A stretch of 64,000 nt of DNA from Deinococcales bacterium (GTDB taxonomy: Bacteria > Deinococcota > Deinococci > Deinococcales > JAAFIG01), in the NCBI GenBank assembly GCA_013298595.1, contig JAAFIG010000002.1, positions 124,001-188,000 on the forward strand. Reading direction: 5' to 3'. Both the position numbers and the translations under genes were made by a program. Positions 1 through 7,774 of this stretch are shown here, one piece after another (positions within the stretch are counted from its first letter, which is position 1; each line of letters starts with the position of its first letter). Under the pieces are notes generated by a model that was not told the origin of the DNA, did no database searches, and saw nothing but the letters and a program-made list of their open reading frames with translations.

Positions 1-252
1 GATATCGTGTAAACCTTGACCAGTTGCCAGTGCTGTGGTCAATGCTTGGTGGTGATCGCCGTATTGCAAAGCAGTCAATTCGATGTCGTAGTTAGGGTAT
101 TTCTTTTTTAAACCTGGCAATGCAATTTTCACAGCTTCATCGAGGCTTGGGAAAGCAGCAATGGTAATTTTTTTCATACCTGTTTGGGCGCTGACTAAAC
201 CAGCAACAGCTGCTGTGGCAAGTCCAAAAGCAATAATGGTACGGAGTTTCAT
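1..252 (-). CDS. ABC transporter substrate-binding protein, N-terminal part (runs off left edge)
   Basis: The reverse strand reads from an ATG at 252 into a signal peptide (MKLRTIIAFGLATAAVAG, cleavage near VSA-Q) and then a mature start with KKITIAAFPSLDEAV and LKKKYPNYDIELTAL. This resembles family 1 extracellular solute-binding proteins, which capture sugars for an ABC importer in the periplasm. About 84 codons are visible and the rest lies outside the window. A strong ribosome site (GAGGAGG) precedes the start. A LacI-type operator at 291-304 and the adjacent LacI-family gene suggest carbohydrate control. The substrate cannot be told. Confidence 0.75.
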   Translation of the reverse strand, partial: MKLRTIIAFGLATAAVAGLVSAQTGMKKITIAAFPSLDEAVKIALPGLKKKYPNYDIELTALQYGDHHQALTTALATGQGLHDI

Positions 253-290
253 GGTTTTCCTCCTCAGGAATTGAATGATGGCTTAGTGCT

Positions 291-304
291 TGAAACCGCT
301 TGCA
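291..304. promoter_or_regulatory. LacI/CcpA-type operator upstream of the binding-protein gene
   Basis: The sequence TGAAACCGCTTGCA matches the LacI-family consensus TGnAAnCGnTTnCA at every fixed position. It lies 40 bp upstream of the binding-protein start and next to the regulator gene, so it is the likely target of that regulator. Confidence 0.65.
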
Positions 305-342
305 AAATCAGCTTGAAATCCTCCTTTTACTTGTCCAACAAA

Positions 343-1350
343 TTACGAATGTCTTAATCGAGTGGTTGACTCACGAACCACTAAATGAGGGGTAAAAATC
401 AAAGATGGTAGTTTTCGGTGCTCGAGTAGCGACAATACCATTTGAGCTGCGGCATTGCCCATTTCCTGTCCAGGTTGACGAACAGTTGTCAGTGGCGGAG
501 TTGAATAACTCGAGCCGAATAAATCATCAAAACCAATAATGCTGATGTCTTCTGGAACTCGAATGCCTCGGCGGTATAGGGCTAAACGCGCACCTGATGC
601 CATTTGGTCGTTGGCTGAAAAAACAGCGGTAATACTGGTATCTCGAGTTAGTAATTGTTCCATAGCAAGTAAGCCACTGTGTTCTTGGAAATTGCCTGAT
701 ACAACTAAATTAGGGTCAAAAGGGATATCGTTAGCAGCTAAGACTTGTTGGTAACCGTGTAAGCGTCCTGTCGAGTCACGATGTGACGCTGGTCCTGCGA
801 TATGGGCAATTCGATGGTGTCCTAAGTCAATCAGGTGTTGCACTCCTGCGGCAGCACCTTGTATTTGGTCAATATGAATACATTGATTTTCTAAGCCTTG
901 AATGAAACGTCCAACGGCTACCAGAGGAATTTGTTGAGATAACTGCAATAAATATTGATCGTCTAAGTTGCCACCTAAAATAATTAGGCTATCTACGCGT
1001 CTAGCGGTCAAAATTTCAATTGCCTCGAGTTCTTTATCCTGTCGCCAATGCCCAGAAATAAACATTGGATGATACACACTATCGGCAAACCCTTGTTCGA
1101 TACCTGCTAGTGTTTCGGCATAAAACGGACTCGAGATGGCTTGGGTGACAACACCAACGGTCATTGAACGTCCTTTGGCAAGGGCTTGCGCCATCACATT
1201 TGGACGATAGCCTAGCGTTGCAATGGCTGTTTCGACTTGCTTACGTTTCTCAGGGCTGACGACTGCCGTGCCATTCAGAATCCTCGAGACAGTACTCGGG
1301 GAGACTTGGGCGATTTTGGCAACATCATTGAGTGTTCGTGTGCGAGACAC
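343..1350 (-). CDS. LacI-family transcriptional regulator
   Basis: This is a DNA-binding repressor or activator of the LacI/GalR family, 335 aa from a GTG start at 1350. That start is chosen because GGAGG lies 8 nt upstream and the protein then begins directly with the helix-turn-helix (TLNDVAKIAQVSPSTVSRIL). The hinge helix (RPNVMAQALAKGRS) and a periplasmic-binding-like sensor domain follow (SMTVGVVTQAISSPFY, FSANDQMASGA, ISIIGFDD). A longer reading frame extends to 1449 but adds an uncharacteristic N-terminus. The gene points toward the binding-protein gene on the same strand, 90 bp away. A matching operator at 1401-1414 suggests autoregulation. The inducer is probably a sugar (inference). 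Confidence 0.9.
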   Translation of the reverse strand: MSRTRTLNDVAKIAQVSPSTVSRILNGTAVVSPEKRKQVETAIATLGYRPNVMAQALAKGRSMTVGVVTQAISSPFYAETLAGIEQGFADSVYHPMFISGHWRQDKELEAIEILTARRVDSLIILGGNLDDQYLLQLSQQIPLVAVGRFIQGLENQCIHIDQIQGAAAGVQHLIDLGHHRIAHIAGPASHRDSTGRLHGYQQVLAANDIPFDPNLVVSGNFQEHSGLLAMEQLLTRDTSITAVFSANDQMASGARLALYRRGIRVPEDISIIGFDDLFGSSYSTPPLTTVRQPGQEMGNAAAQMVLSLLEHRKLPSLIFTPHLVVRESTTRLRHS

Positions 1351-1400
1351 TGGCTTTTCCTCCGTTTGGATGGTTTGATTGTGCGAAGTGTAACAGTATC

Positions 1401-1414
1401 TGAAAGCGCTGTCA
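1401..1414. promoter_or_regulatory. LacI-type operator, probably autoregulatory
   Basis: TGAAAGCGCTGTCA is a near-perfect LacI-family operator. It is located 50 bp upstream of the GTG start of the regulator at 1350. Confidence 0.6.
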
Positions 1415-1732
1415 AGAGGTTTGGTCACAAGAACAAAAATCAAGAGCAAATCAGTTTGGTGGTATCACAAAGCGCAGCTCTACTGAAGATAAATGTCTAA
1501 AAAAGTAGCTTAGAAAGTCTATTTCTCGAGTATATAACCTAAAATATATAGTGTTTTAGGCAGAGATATTTTTGTGAGCCAGATTTCTTTTTTGGATAAT
1601 ATCGATGGGTAACTGACAAGTGCTTTTGACTAAGTACGTACTTCAATTTATGAAAGGGCTTTCAGGCAAAATAAGTAAGTTATTTTTAACAATGCAACAG
1701 CGCACACCACAATTCTGGTAGTACCATTTTTG

Positions 1733-1738
1733 TAAACT
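1733..1738 (+). promoter_or_regulatory. Candidate -10 box, near-leaderless, for the SbtA-like gene
   Basis: TAAACT ends 8 nt before the GTG at 1747, the spacing seen at many other starts in this window. No clear -35 is visible. Confidence 0.35.
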
Positions 1739-1746
1739 GGTCAGTT

Positions 1747-2703
1747 GTGGATATTCTCGAGTTATTGCGTTTCAATCTGCTTTCACCAATGGTCTTAGCG
1801 TTCTTACTGGGTTTACTGGCTGTTTGGGTGCGTTCTGATCTCAGCTTACCCAAAGATTTTGCAGCCATTATCAGTGTCTACTTATTGTTCGCAATTGGCT
1901 TAAAAGGTGGTGCTGAACTTTCTGTCACACCATTCTCGAGCATTATTATGCCTATCATCGCCACTCTCATTTTAGGTGTGATCACACCACTGATTGCTTT
2001 TTGGGTTTTACGAAAACGTTTTGATGCAACCAATGCAGCTGCTATTGCCGCGCATTATGGCAGTGTATCAGCAGTCACTTTTACAGCGGCTTTTACTTTT
2101 GCCCAAGTAAAATTTCCCAATGTCGAAGGTTTTATGCCAGCTTTGGTAGCAGTACTCGAGATACCAGGCATTGCCATTGCCATTGCTTTAGCAAAAAATA
2201 CACAAAGTAAATCCCAGCATTTATGGCATGAACTTATAACAGGACGCAGTTTGTTTGTTTTACTTGGCGGCGTTGTCATTGGTTTACTGGCAGGCAAACC
2301 TGGTCTCGAGCAAGTGAAACCATTTTTTGTGGATCCATTTAAAGGGGTTTTAACCTTGTTTTTACTCGAGATGGGATTAATTGCAGGGCAGCGTTTGCGT
2401 GACTTACAAAAAGCAGGTGTTTTCTTGGTTGGTTTTGCCACACTCATGCCAATTGTCTTTGGTTGCTTAGGCATCCTGTTAGCTCGAGTTGCAGGAATGA
2501 GTGAAGGTGGTGCTTTTGTGCTGGGGACAATGGCAGCCAGTGCCAGTTATATTGCTGCGCCAGCAGCGGTTCGAGTTGCATTACCGGAAGCTAACCCTGC
2601 CTACTATCTTGGCTCGAGTATTGGTATGACATTTCCGTTTAATTTGACATTAGGCATTCCGTTATATGCACTTTTTGCCGAACTTGTTTATGGTTGGTTC
2701 TAA
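1747..2703 (+). CDS. SbtA-like sodium-dependent bicarbonate permease
   Basis: An integral membrane protein of 318 aa with about ten hydrophobic segments, starting at a GTG. Its sequence (LKGGAELS, AAHYGSVSAVTFTAA, LLEMGLIAGQRL, GTMAASASYIAAPAAVR) fits the Sbt_1 (formerly DUF897) family, whose cyanobacterial member SbtA imports bicarbonate with sodium. Non-cyanobacterial members are mostly uncharacterised, so the substrate here is inferred. No SbtB-like PII gene is next to it. It is convergent with the serine hydrolase and their ends overlap by 4 nt. CTCGAG is frequent throughout the gene. Confidence 0.8.
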   Translation: MDILELLRFNLLSPMVLAFLLGLLAVWVRSDLSLPKDFAAIISVYLLFAIGLKGGAELSVTPFSSIIMPIIATLILGVITPLIAFWVLRKRFDATNAAAIAAHYGSVSAVTFTAAFTFAQVKFPNVEGFMPALVAVLEIPGIAIAIALAKNTQSKSQHLWHELITGRSLFVLLGGVVIGLLAGKPGLEQVKPFFVDPFKGVLTLFLLEMGLIAGQRLRDLQKAGVFLVGFATLMPIVFGCLGILLARVAGMSEGGAFVLGTMAASASYIAAPAAVRVALPEANPAYYLGSSIGMTFPFNLTLGIPLYALFAELVYGWF

Positions 2704-3785
2704 TTACCGACTAGCATCTGACTGAGTTCTCGAGCGATTCGTTCCATTGGTGCTTGATCTTGGTTACAAAGAATAATCAGGCTGGCTCGAGCGGCTGGGT
2801 ATTTGATAAAAACGGTTCTGTAACCCGGTAATTCACCTGTGTGGACATAGCGTTTTTGCCCAAAGCGCTGATCTATAAACCAACCAAAACCATAACTACC
2901 CAGTTTGGCAGTGAAAATTGTGGATGCTTCAGGTAATGTATCGAGTACTTGACTCCATTGGTACAAATCCTTGAGTGTGCTGACCAGTGCAGCATCGCCA
3001 GCAGGCGGGGTTAAAGCCAGTGGCGGAACTCTTTGCCAGTTTTTTGTGTAACCAACCGCAATGGTATTGCGGTTACTGCTTGGCTCGAGCATTAATGTAG
3101 AACGCAGTTTAACTGGTTTGAGAATAGTATCTTGGACAATTTGAGTAAAAGGTTGCCGACCAACTTGTTCAATTAATTTTGAAAGTACAATATAAGCTGT
3201 GTTGCTATAAGAAAATTTTGTTCCAGGCTTAAACTCGAGCGGGGCTTTATATGCTTGCTCAAGAATGGTTTGGGTGGCATTTTCCCGAGTCATAAAATTC
3301 AAATACGTTTGGCTATGTAAACCAAGAGGTTTTTCATAATCAGCAATACCGCTCGAGTGATGAATGAGTTGACTAATGGTAATCAGTTTCCATTGCTTGG
3401 CGCAGGGTTTGAGGTATTTGCAAAGGCTATCTGTGAGTTTCAATTTACCTTGGTTACTGAGTTTTAAAGCTGTAATCGCTGTGAACATTTTTGAAATAGA
3501 TGCCACATGGAATTTTGTACTGGGTAAGAAATTTTCTCGAGTTTTGCGGTTTGCTAATCCGTACCCTTGGCTCAACACAATTTGATTATTCACAGCAAGT
3601 AATACTGCACCACTAAATTGTTCGGCTTTTACCAATTTTTCTAAATATAGATTTGCTTTTTGCGTTGTATTTTTTGATTGTGCAAAAATAATTCCGATAC
3701 CAGACCCCAGAATTCCGATACTGTAACCAAAAAAAATCAATCCTCGAGCCAGCGTTTGGATATCATGAGGGTATCTGAATAACAT
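2700..3785 (-). CDS. Serine hydrolase, beta-lactamase class C / PBP-like, membrane-anchored
   Basis: A class-C beta-lactamase-fold serine hydrolase of about 361 aa. The catalytic motifs are visible: SxxK (VASISKMFT), YxN (FSYSNTAY) and the HTG version of the KTG box (YVHTGELPG). An N-terminal hydrophobic segment (GLIFFGYSIGILGSGIGII) suggests an uncleaved anchor or signal peptide with the enzyme outside the membrane. The frame stays open to 3881 but would then overlap the divergent hydrolase gene, so the ATG at 3785 is preferred. Likely activities are esterase or peptidoglycan-peptide hydrolase. The sequence gives no reason to call it antibiotic resistance. Confidence 0.8.
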   Translation of the reverse strand: MLFRYPHDIQTLARGLIFFGYSIGILGSGIGIIFAQSKNTTQKANLYLEKLVKAEQFSGAVLLAVNNQIVLSQGYGLANRKTRENFLPSTKFHVASISKMFTAITALKLSNQGKLKLTDSLCKYLKPCAKQWKLITISQLIHHSSGIADYEKPLGLHSQTYLNFMTRENATQTILEQAYKAPLEFKPGTKFSYSNTAYIVLSKLIEQVGRQPFTQIVQDTILKPVKLRSTLMLEPSSNRNTIAVGYTKNWQRVPPLALTPPAGDAALVSTLKDLYQWSQVLDTLPEASTIFTAKLGSYGFGWFIDQRFGQKRYVHTGELPGYRTVFIKYPAARASLIILCNQDQAPMERIARELSQMLVGN

Positions 3786-3823
3786 ATCATTATGGTACCT
3801 GAACAAAAGGTGTAGAGTTTCGT

Positions 3824-4927
3824 ATGCGATTTTTATTAGCAGTTGGTGCATTGGCAGTAGCCGTCTCGAGTTTAGCTGCACAACCAGCTTTAATGGCTCG
3901 AGGACAGTACAAAGTGGGCGTTAAAACCATGCAGCTCGAGTATGGGCAACGCAAATTAACCCTCGAGGTTTGGTATCCTGCTAAAACCGATACGCTCGAG
4001 CAAATTGTGTATCGTTCAACGGTGGGTGATACACCGTATGCCTTAGCTGGTAAAGCAGGTCGAGATGCCACAGCCCTAGATGGTACATTTCCCATGTTGA
4101 TTTATTCGCATGGGCAACCAGGAGCACGTTTCCAAGCAGCCTATCTACTCGAGCACTTAGCTTCGCAGGGTTTTGTGGTGGCAGCCATAGATCACGCAGA
4201 TGCCACTTATGCCGATTTAAAACAAGAAAGTTATGTTTCTGGGTTGGTCAATCGTCCACTGGATATTTTGGCAGTGCTTAACGATTTACCTAAGAAATTA
4301 CCCAATGCCGATGGCAATAATGTCGGTTTGATTGGCTATAGTTATGGTGGTTACTCGAGTCTGAATGCGGCTGGCTTGGGTTTAGATAGTGCTACTTTAA
4401 AAGCCTATTGCCAACAAAGCAATAACGAAGGTCCATGTTTTGTTTTGCCGTACTTTGCTGCGCTCGAGGCAGCTCGAGGTACACAAATTAGTCTTGACCC
4501 TCGGATTAAAGCAGTCATGGTTTTTGCACCTTATGGTATTCCGTGGTTATCAGCAAAAATGATTGCTGATATGAAAGTGCCTTTATTTGTTGGTGTTGGC
4601 AGTGCCGATACTGTTGCCACAGCCAGCCGAGATGCTTTTTCTTTATTTAAGCAAAGTGGCTCGAGTCAAAAGTATTTGTTAACCCTTGAAGCTGCCACCC
4701 ATAATCCATGGATTGTTTGTCCGCCAGAAGTAAAAGTAAATGCTAAGGATTACGAAAGGTGCAGCGAACCAAATTGGGATCATGCGGTTTCACATGGTTT
4801 AGCTCAGCATTTCGCAACCGCGTTTTTTGCTTTACAAATGCAAAAAAATACTGTAATGCGCCAATATTTAACCCCGAGTCTCGAGGGTGTGAGTGATAAG
4901 AACCGTGTCAAACTCGAGACTCGTTAA
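3824..4927 (+). CDS. Secreted alpha/beta hydrolase, PAF-acetylhydrolase/dienelactone-hydrolase-like
   Basis: 367 aa with a signal peptide (MRFLLAVGALAVAVSSLAAQ). The alpha/beta hydrolase core shows FPMLIYSHGQPG (oxyanion region) and the nucleophile elbow GLIGYSYGGYSS, with a late His in LEAATHNPW as candidate triad residue. Cysteines in CQQSNNEGPC and CPPEV..ERC could form disulfides, consistent with export. The substrate is unknown. The gene is divergent from the serine hydrolase with a 38 bp gap and convergent with the lipoprotein gene. Confidence 0.75.
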   Translation: MRFLLAVGALAVAVSSLAAQPALMARGQYKVGVKTMQLEYGQRKLTLEVWYPAKTDTLEQIVYRSTVGDTPYALAGKAGRDATALDGTFPMLIYSHGQPGARFQAAYLLEHLASQGFVVAAIDHADATYADLKQESYVSGLVNRPLDILAVLNDLPKKLPNADGNNVGLIGYSYGGYSSLNAAGLGLDSATLKAYCQQSNNEGPCFVLPYFAALEAARGTQISLDPRIKAVMVFAPYGIPWLSAKMIADMKVPLFVGVGSADTVATASRDAFSLFKQSGSSQKYLLTLEAATHNPWIVCPPEVKVNAKDYERCSEPNWDHAVSHGLAQHFATAFFALQMQKNTVMRQYLTPSLEGVSDKNRVKLETR

Positions 4928-4932
4928 CAATT

Positions 4933-5457
4933 CTAATTGGTGATGGTGACTTTCCAATTAACCAGTACTGGTTTCAGGTTACGTATCGAAATGCGTCCTT
5001 CAATAAAATAAGTGCCTGGTTTGCTGTCCTTAGGAATATTCAGGGTTGCTCCCATGCGGTATCTACCCAACGCAACTTGTGTGACTGTATTAATGGTTTC
5101 AGCATTAGAGATGCTGCTCGAGGTCGCAATCAGTTCAACTTCATCGCCCAAGAATCGCAAATTCCAATTCTCGGGCAGTATCGAGGTTTCTAATGTGGCT
5201 AAATCTGCATTGACAAAAATATTCTTGCTACCAGAAAGTAAAATACTGCTGTCATTGCTTGCGCGAAATAAAGCCGCTGGTTGTAAACCAACTTTTGGAG
5301 CTTCGCCAAGTGATAAAAAGATTTGGTTATTGCTGCCTGCTTTGGTGATAAAGGCACTGATTGGTTCGATACGTAACGGGTTAAAAGAACCACCCGGCTC
5401 GAAAGAGCTGCATGCCGTGATAGAAAGTAAACTCAAGCAGAAAAGAATTTTTTTCAT
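4933..5457 (-). CDS. Small lipoprotein of unknown function
   Basis: 174 aa. It begins with a lipoprotein signal (MKKILFCLSLLSITAC, lipobox ITAC with Cys16). The mature part is rich in Ser, Asn and beta-prone segments and ends with GTYFIEGRISIRNLKPVLVNWKV, which suggests an extracellular beta-sandwich. I recognise no family. A TACCCT -10 box ends 6 nt before the ATG, so the mRNA is probably leaderless. It is divergent from argB. Confidence 0.65.
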   Translation of the reverse strand: MKKILFCLSLLSITACSSFEPGGSFNPLRIEPISAFITKAGSNNQIFLSLGEAPKVGLQPAALFRASNDSSILLSGSKNIFVNADLATLETSILPENWNLRFLGDEVELIATSSSISNAETINTVTQVALGRYRMGATLNIPKDSKPGTYFIEGRISIRNLKPVLVNWKVTITN

Positions 5458-5463
5458 AGATCA

Positions 5464-5469
5464 AGGGTA
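5464..5469 (-). promoter_or_regulatory. Leaderless-type -10 box of the lipoprotein gene
   Basis: Reverse-strand TACCCT is followed by 6 nt and then the ATG at 5457. There is no room for a ribosome site. Confidence 0.45.
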
Positions 5470-5504
5470 GCACAGGAATCAAAAAGTATAGCATCAGATT
5501 AAGG

Positions 5505-5510
5505 TATGCT
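5505..5510 (+). promoter_or_regulatory. Leaderless-type -10 box of argB
   Basis: TATGCT ends 6 nt before the argB ATG at 5517, so transcription would begin at or next to the start codon. Confidence 0.5.
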
Positions 5511-5516
5511 AAAGCC

Positions 5517-6278
5517 ATGAAACCAGTGGTGATTAAATACGGTGGAAATGCGATGAAAAGTCTCGAGTTGCGTCGAGCGATTGCCAGCGAAATTGCAGAG
5601 TTGCGCCAATCTCGAGCTGTGGTGGTGGTGCATGGTGGTGGTCCGGTCATAGAACGCGATTTAACACGTCTTGGTATTGAATCGCATTTTTTGCGTGGGA
5701 TGCGTGTGACCACGCCAGAAGCGATGGAAGTGATTGAAAAAGCCATTACTGTGCTAAGTAAAGCATTAGCCCAAGATATTGGTCATGCTATTGGTTTAAC
5801 GGGGCGTGATGCCAATTTACTCGAGGCGAAAATGCTTGAGCCAGAATTTGGACGGGTTGGTAAGGTACGTCAAGTCAATACCGAGTTAATTGAAATTTTG
5901 TTAGCCCAAGGTATTACGCCTGTGATTGGTTGTATTGCTGTGGATAGTGCTGGTGAAGCGCTGAACGTCAATGCGGATTGGGCAGCGGGTGCAGTGGCTG
6001 GTTTGCTCGAGACGGATATTGTTTTCTTAACCGATGTCAGTGGTGTGATGCGCGACCCCAAAGACCCAAGTAGCCTGATTCGGCAATTGACCGAATTTCA
6101 AGGGGTCGGTTTAATCGAAGATGGCGTTGTCACAGGTGGCATGATTCCTAAGGTTGAAGCGGCATTGAATGCACTAGCAATGGGTGCGACCAGTGCTACT
6201 ATTGCCAGCGGAATGACTGCAGGGGTACTGCGCTCAGCCTTACACGGAGAAGCAGGCACGACCCTGAAACCTAATTAG
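5517..6278 (+). CDS. argB: Acetylglutamate kinase
   Basis: 253 aa, normal length for the family. ArgB phosphorylates N-acetyl-L-glutamate with ATP, the second step of arginine biosynthesis, in the cytoplasm. The amino acid kinase fold is clear: VIKYGGNAM at the N-terminus, the glycine loop [25 protein letters not shown], then [16 protein letters not shown] and [11 protein letters not shown] near the nucleotide site, and [12 protein letters not shown]. No other arg gene lies next to it; arginase is 36 kb away. The gene overlaps the convergent S41 protease gene by 4 nt. Confidence 0.95.
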   Translation: MKPVVIKYGGNAMKSLELRRAIASEIAELRQSRAVVVVHGGGPVIERDLTRLGIESHFLRGMRVTTPEAMEVIEKAITVLSKALAQDIGHAIGLTGRDANLLEAKMLEPEFGRVGKVRQVNTELIEILLAQGITPVIGCIAVDSAGEALNVNADWAAGAVAGLLETDIVFLTDVSGVMRDPKDPSSLIRQLTEFQGVGLIEDGVVTGGMIPKVEAALNALAMGATSATIASGMTAGVLRSALHGEAGTTLKPN

Positions 6279-7528
6279 CGGGTGCTGTTCTCGAGCCAAC
6301 CAAAAGCACGTTCCAGCCCTGTGTCTCGACCTTGGATCAGGGCTGATTGATTTTCGGCTAAGACATCGTTTGGAGTCACTCGAGATGGGAAAGGCTGCAT
6401 ATTTTCGTTCAAACTGCGCCCAACACTGACTGCTAAACTCGAGCCATCAGGTAAACTATAAAAAGTGTTGGTGGTGTTCAGTGCGCCAAGGGTTGGTTCG
6501 CCAACCACCCGAGCGCGTTTACTGCGTTGCAATAAATATGATACGTATTCTGGGGCGCTTTTGCTGCGTTGACTGGTGAGAATAACAATACGACCTTTAA
6601 AACGGGTTGGTTCTTTGACAATTTTAGCAATGTATCTCGAGCCATCCGATTCTTCTTGGCTGTAATTGCCATTGCTGACTTCAAAACGGGTGCGGGTTGT
6701 TTTAAAACTGGCATGGAATGTGGCATGTTCGATAAAAGCTGAGGTAACTGCCAGCATTTCTGTGACTAAACCACCTTTGCTATCGCGTAAATCGAGCACA
6801 ATGCCACTGACATTTTTACTGATTGCTTCGCGCACTAAGGCATGAACTCGAGTGGCAATAGCAGATTTGAATTGGAAAATCTCGAGAATAGCGATGTTAT
6901 TACGAATTTCCAGTTGTGGCTGCCAGACACCTAAGGCTTTTGGGAAGATACTGACACTGCGTTTTGTGGTTTTTGTATTACTGACTTCTAAACTCAAGGC
7001 TGCTTGGGTTTCGGCGCGCTGCACTGCTTCTAGGGCTTCTTTGCTGTTTTTGGCTTGCTCGAGTAGCAAATTATTGACTTTCCAAATTTGGTCACCACGG
7101 CGTAAACCAGCATTCCAAGCGGGGCTATTTTGCCGAACTCGAGTGATCAGTAAAGAACTGCTATCGGCAACTGGCTCGAGTTGAATACCAATACTCAGTT
7201 GTGTGGCTTGCCCGCTGCTTTCCCGTTCGCGGGCTTGGGTTTCGCTCGGACTGAGCAGATAGGTGTGTGGGTCGTTGAGTTCCTCGAGCATATTTTCCAG
7301 CAGAGGTGTGGCGGTTTCGCTTGGGCAAGGGTTGATGTTTTGGCAAGCCGATTCGAGTGCCCGAGTGTATGTTTGGCGTTCCCGACCATCAAAGTTGGCA
7401 TAACCATAATAATTTTCTTCTAAGGTGTGCAGTGTTGTTTCGAGTAATTCAAAAGCAGGTGAGGCTGGTTGGGCATGACTCAACCCGAGCAATACTCCGC
7501 ATAGGGTCAGCCAACGCAACTTGGACAT
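6275..7528 (-). CDS. S41-family C-terminal processing peptidase with PDZ domain
   Basis: 417 aa. The ATG at 7528 is chosen because it begins a signal peptide ([20 protein letters not shown]). A helical N-domain comes first, then a PDZ domain ([25 protein letters not shown]) and the S41 catalytic core ([12 protein letters not shown], then [13 protein letters not shown] with the presumed nucleophile Ser). Lys in VVGEPTLGA is not conserved, so the exact Ser-Lys pair needs an alignment. Such proteases trim C-termini of exported or envelope proteins. It faces argB and is divergent from rpoB. Confidence 0.85.
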   Translation of the reverse strand: MSKLRWLTLCGVLLGLSHAQPASPAFELLETTLHTLEENYYGYANFDGRERQTYTRALESACQNINPCPSETATPLLENMLEELNDPHTYLLSPSETQARERESSGQATQLSIGIQLEPVADSSSLLITRVRQNSPAWNAGLRRGDQIWKVNNLLLEQAKNSKEALEAVQRAETQAALSLEVSNTKTTKRSVSIFPKALGVWQPQLEIRNNIAILEIFQFKSAIATRVHALVREAISKNVSGIVLDLRDSKGGLVTEMLAVTSAFIEHATFHASFKTTRTRFEVSNGNYSQEESDGSRYIAKIVKEPTRFKGRIVILTSQRSKSAPEYVSYLLQRSKRARVVGEPTLGALNTTNTFYSLPDGSSLAVSVGRSLNENMQPFPSRVTPNDVLAENQSALIQGRDTGLERAFGWLENSTR

Positions 7529-7534
7529 TTTTAA

Positions 7535-7540
7535 ATTGTA
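7535..7540 (-). promoter_or_regulatory. Leaderless-type -10 box of the S41 protease gene
   Basis: Reverse-strand TACAAT ends 6 nt before the ATG at 7528. Confidence 0.45.
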
Positions 7541-7572
7541 ATGTGTTTGGCTAATTTTGCATGAGGAGTCTC

Positions 7573-7600
7573 TTGACTTCTTGAGAAAACCCAGTACACT
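7573..7600 (+). promoter_or_regulatory. Sigma-70-type promoter of rpoB
   Basis: TTGACT (7573-7578), a 16 bp spacer and TACACT (7595-7600) lie about 175 bp upstream of rpoB. A second TATAAT (7626-7631) further down could be an alternative -10. Unlike most promoters here, this one leaves a long leader. Confidence 0.6.
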
Positions 7601-7645
7601 AGGTCTATGCTCCAACAGGGGCTTGTATAATTTAGTTCTCATTCT

Positions 7646-7759
7646 CCGCAGGTTCTCGCCTGCGGTCTTGTTGCGTCATCCATGATCGGCACTGGCAAAC
7701 AAGGTTTCGGCTTTTCGGCGATTCGTTTTTCGCATAGCCAGACCACGTTCAAGTCTGGC
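7646..7759 (+). promoter_or_regulatory. rpoB leader with two hairpins
   Basis: The untranslated leader holds a 7 bp hairpin (CCGCAGG / CCTGCGG, 7646-7665) and another (GCCAGAC / GTCTGGC, 7737-7759) that ends 15 nt before the rpoB start, beside the ribosome site. Their position fits attenuation or translational control of RNA polymerase synthesis. The mechanism is not known. Confidence 0.4.
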
Positions 7760-7774
7760 AGACAGGGAGCAAGG

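Larger units (their letters stand above)
1351..1746. other. Intergenic region between the lacI-type gene and the permease
   Basis: No convincing gene lies in these 396 bases. The left end carries the regulator's own operator (1401-1414). There is one CTCGAG at 1525 and an AT-rich stretch. A TTGACT/TATGAA pair (1626-1631, 1649-1654) frames the palindrome AAGTACGTACTT, and the near-palindrome TGAAAGGGCTTTCA sits at 1651-1664. That last site resembles a LacI-family operator with GG instead of CG in the centre, so the permease may belong to the same regulon (weak). Confidence 0.4.

Noticed and set aside
1626-1654. TTGACT/TATGAA as the main promoter of the SbtA-like gene
   Set aside because: Spacing is good, but the distance to the start is over 90 bp and the TAAACT box at 1733 fits the leaderless pattern better. 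Kept only as a possibility.
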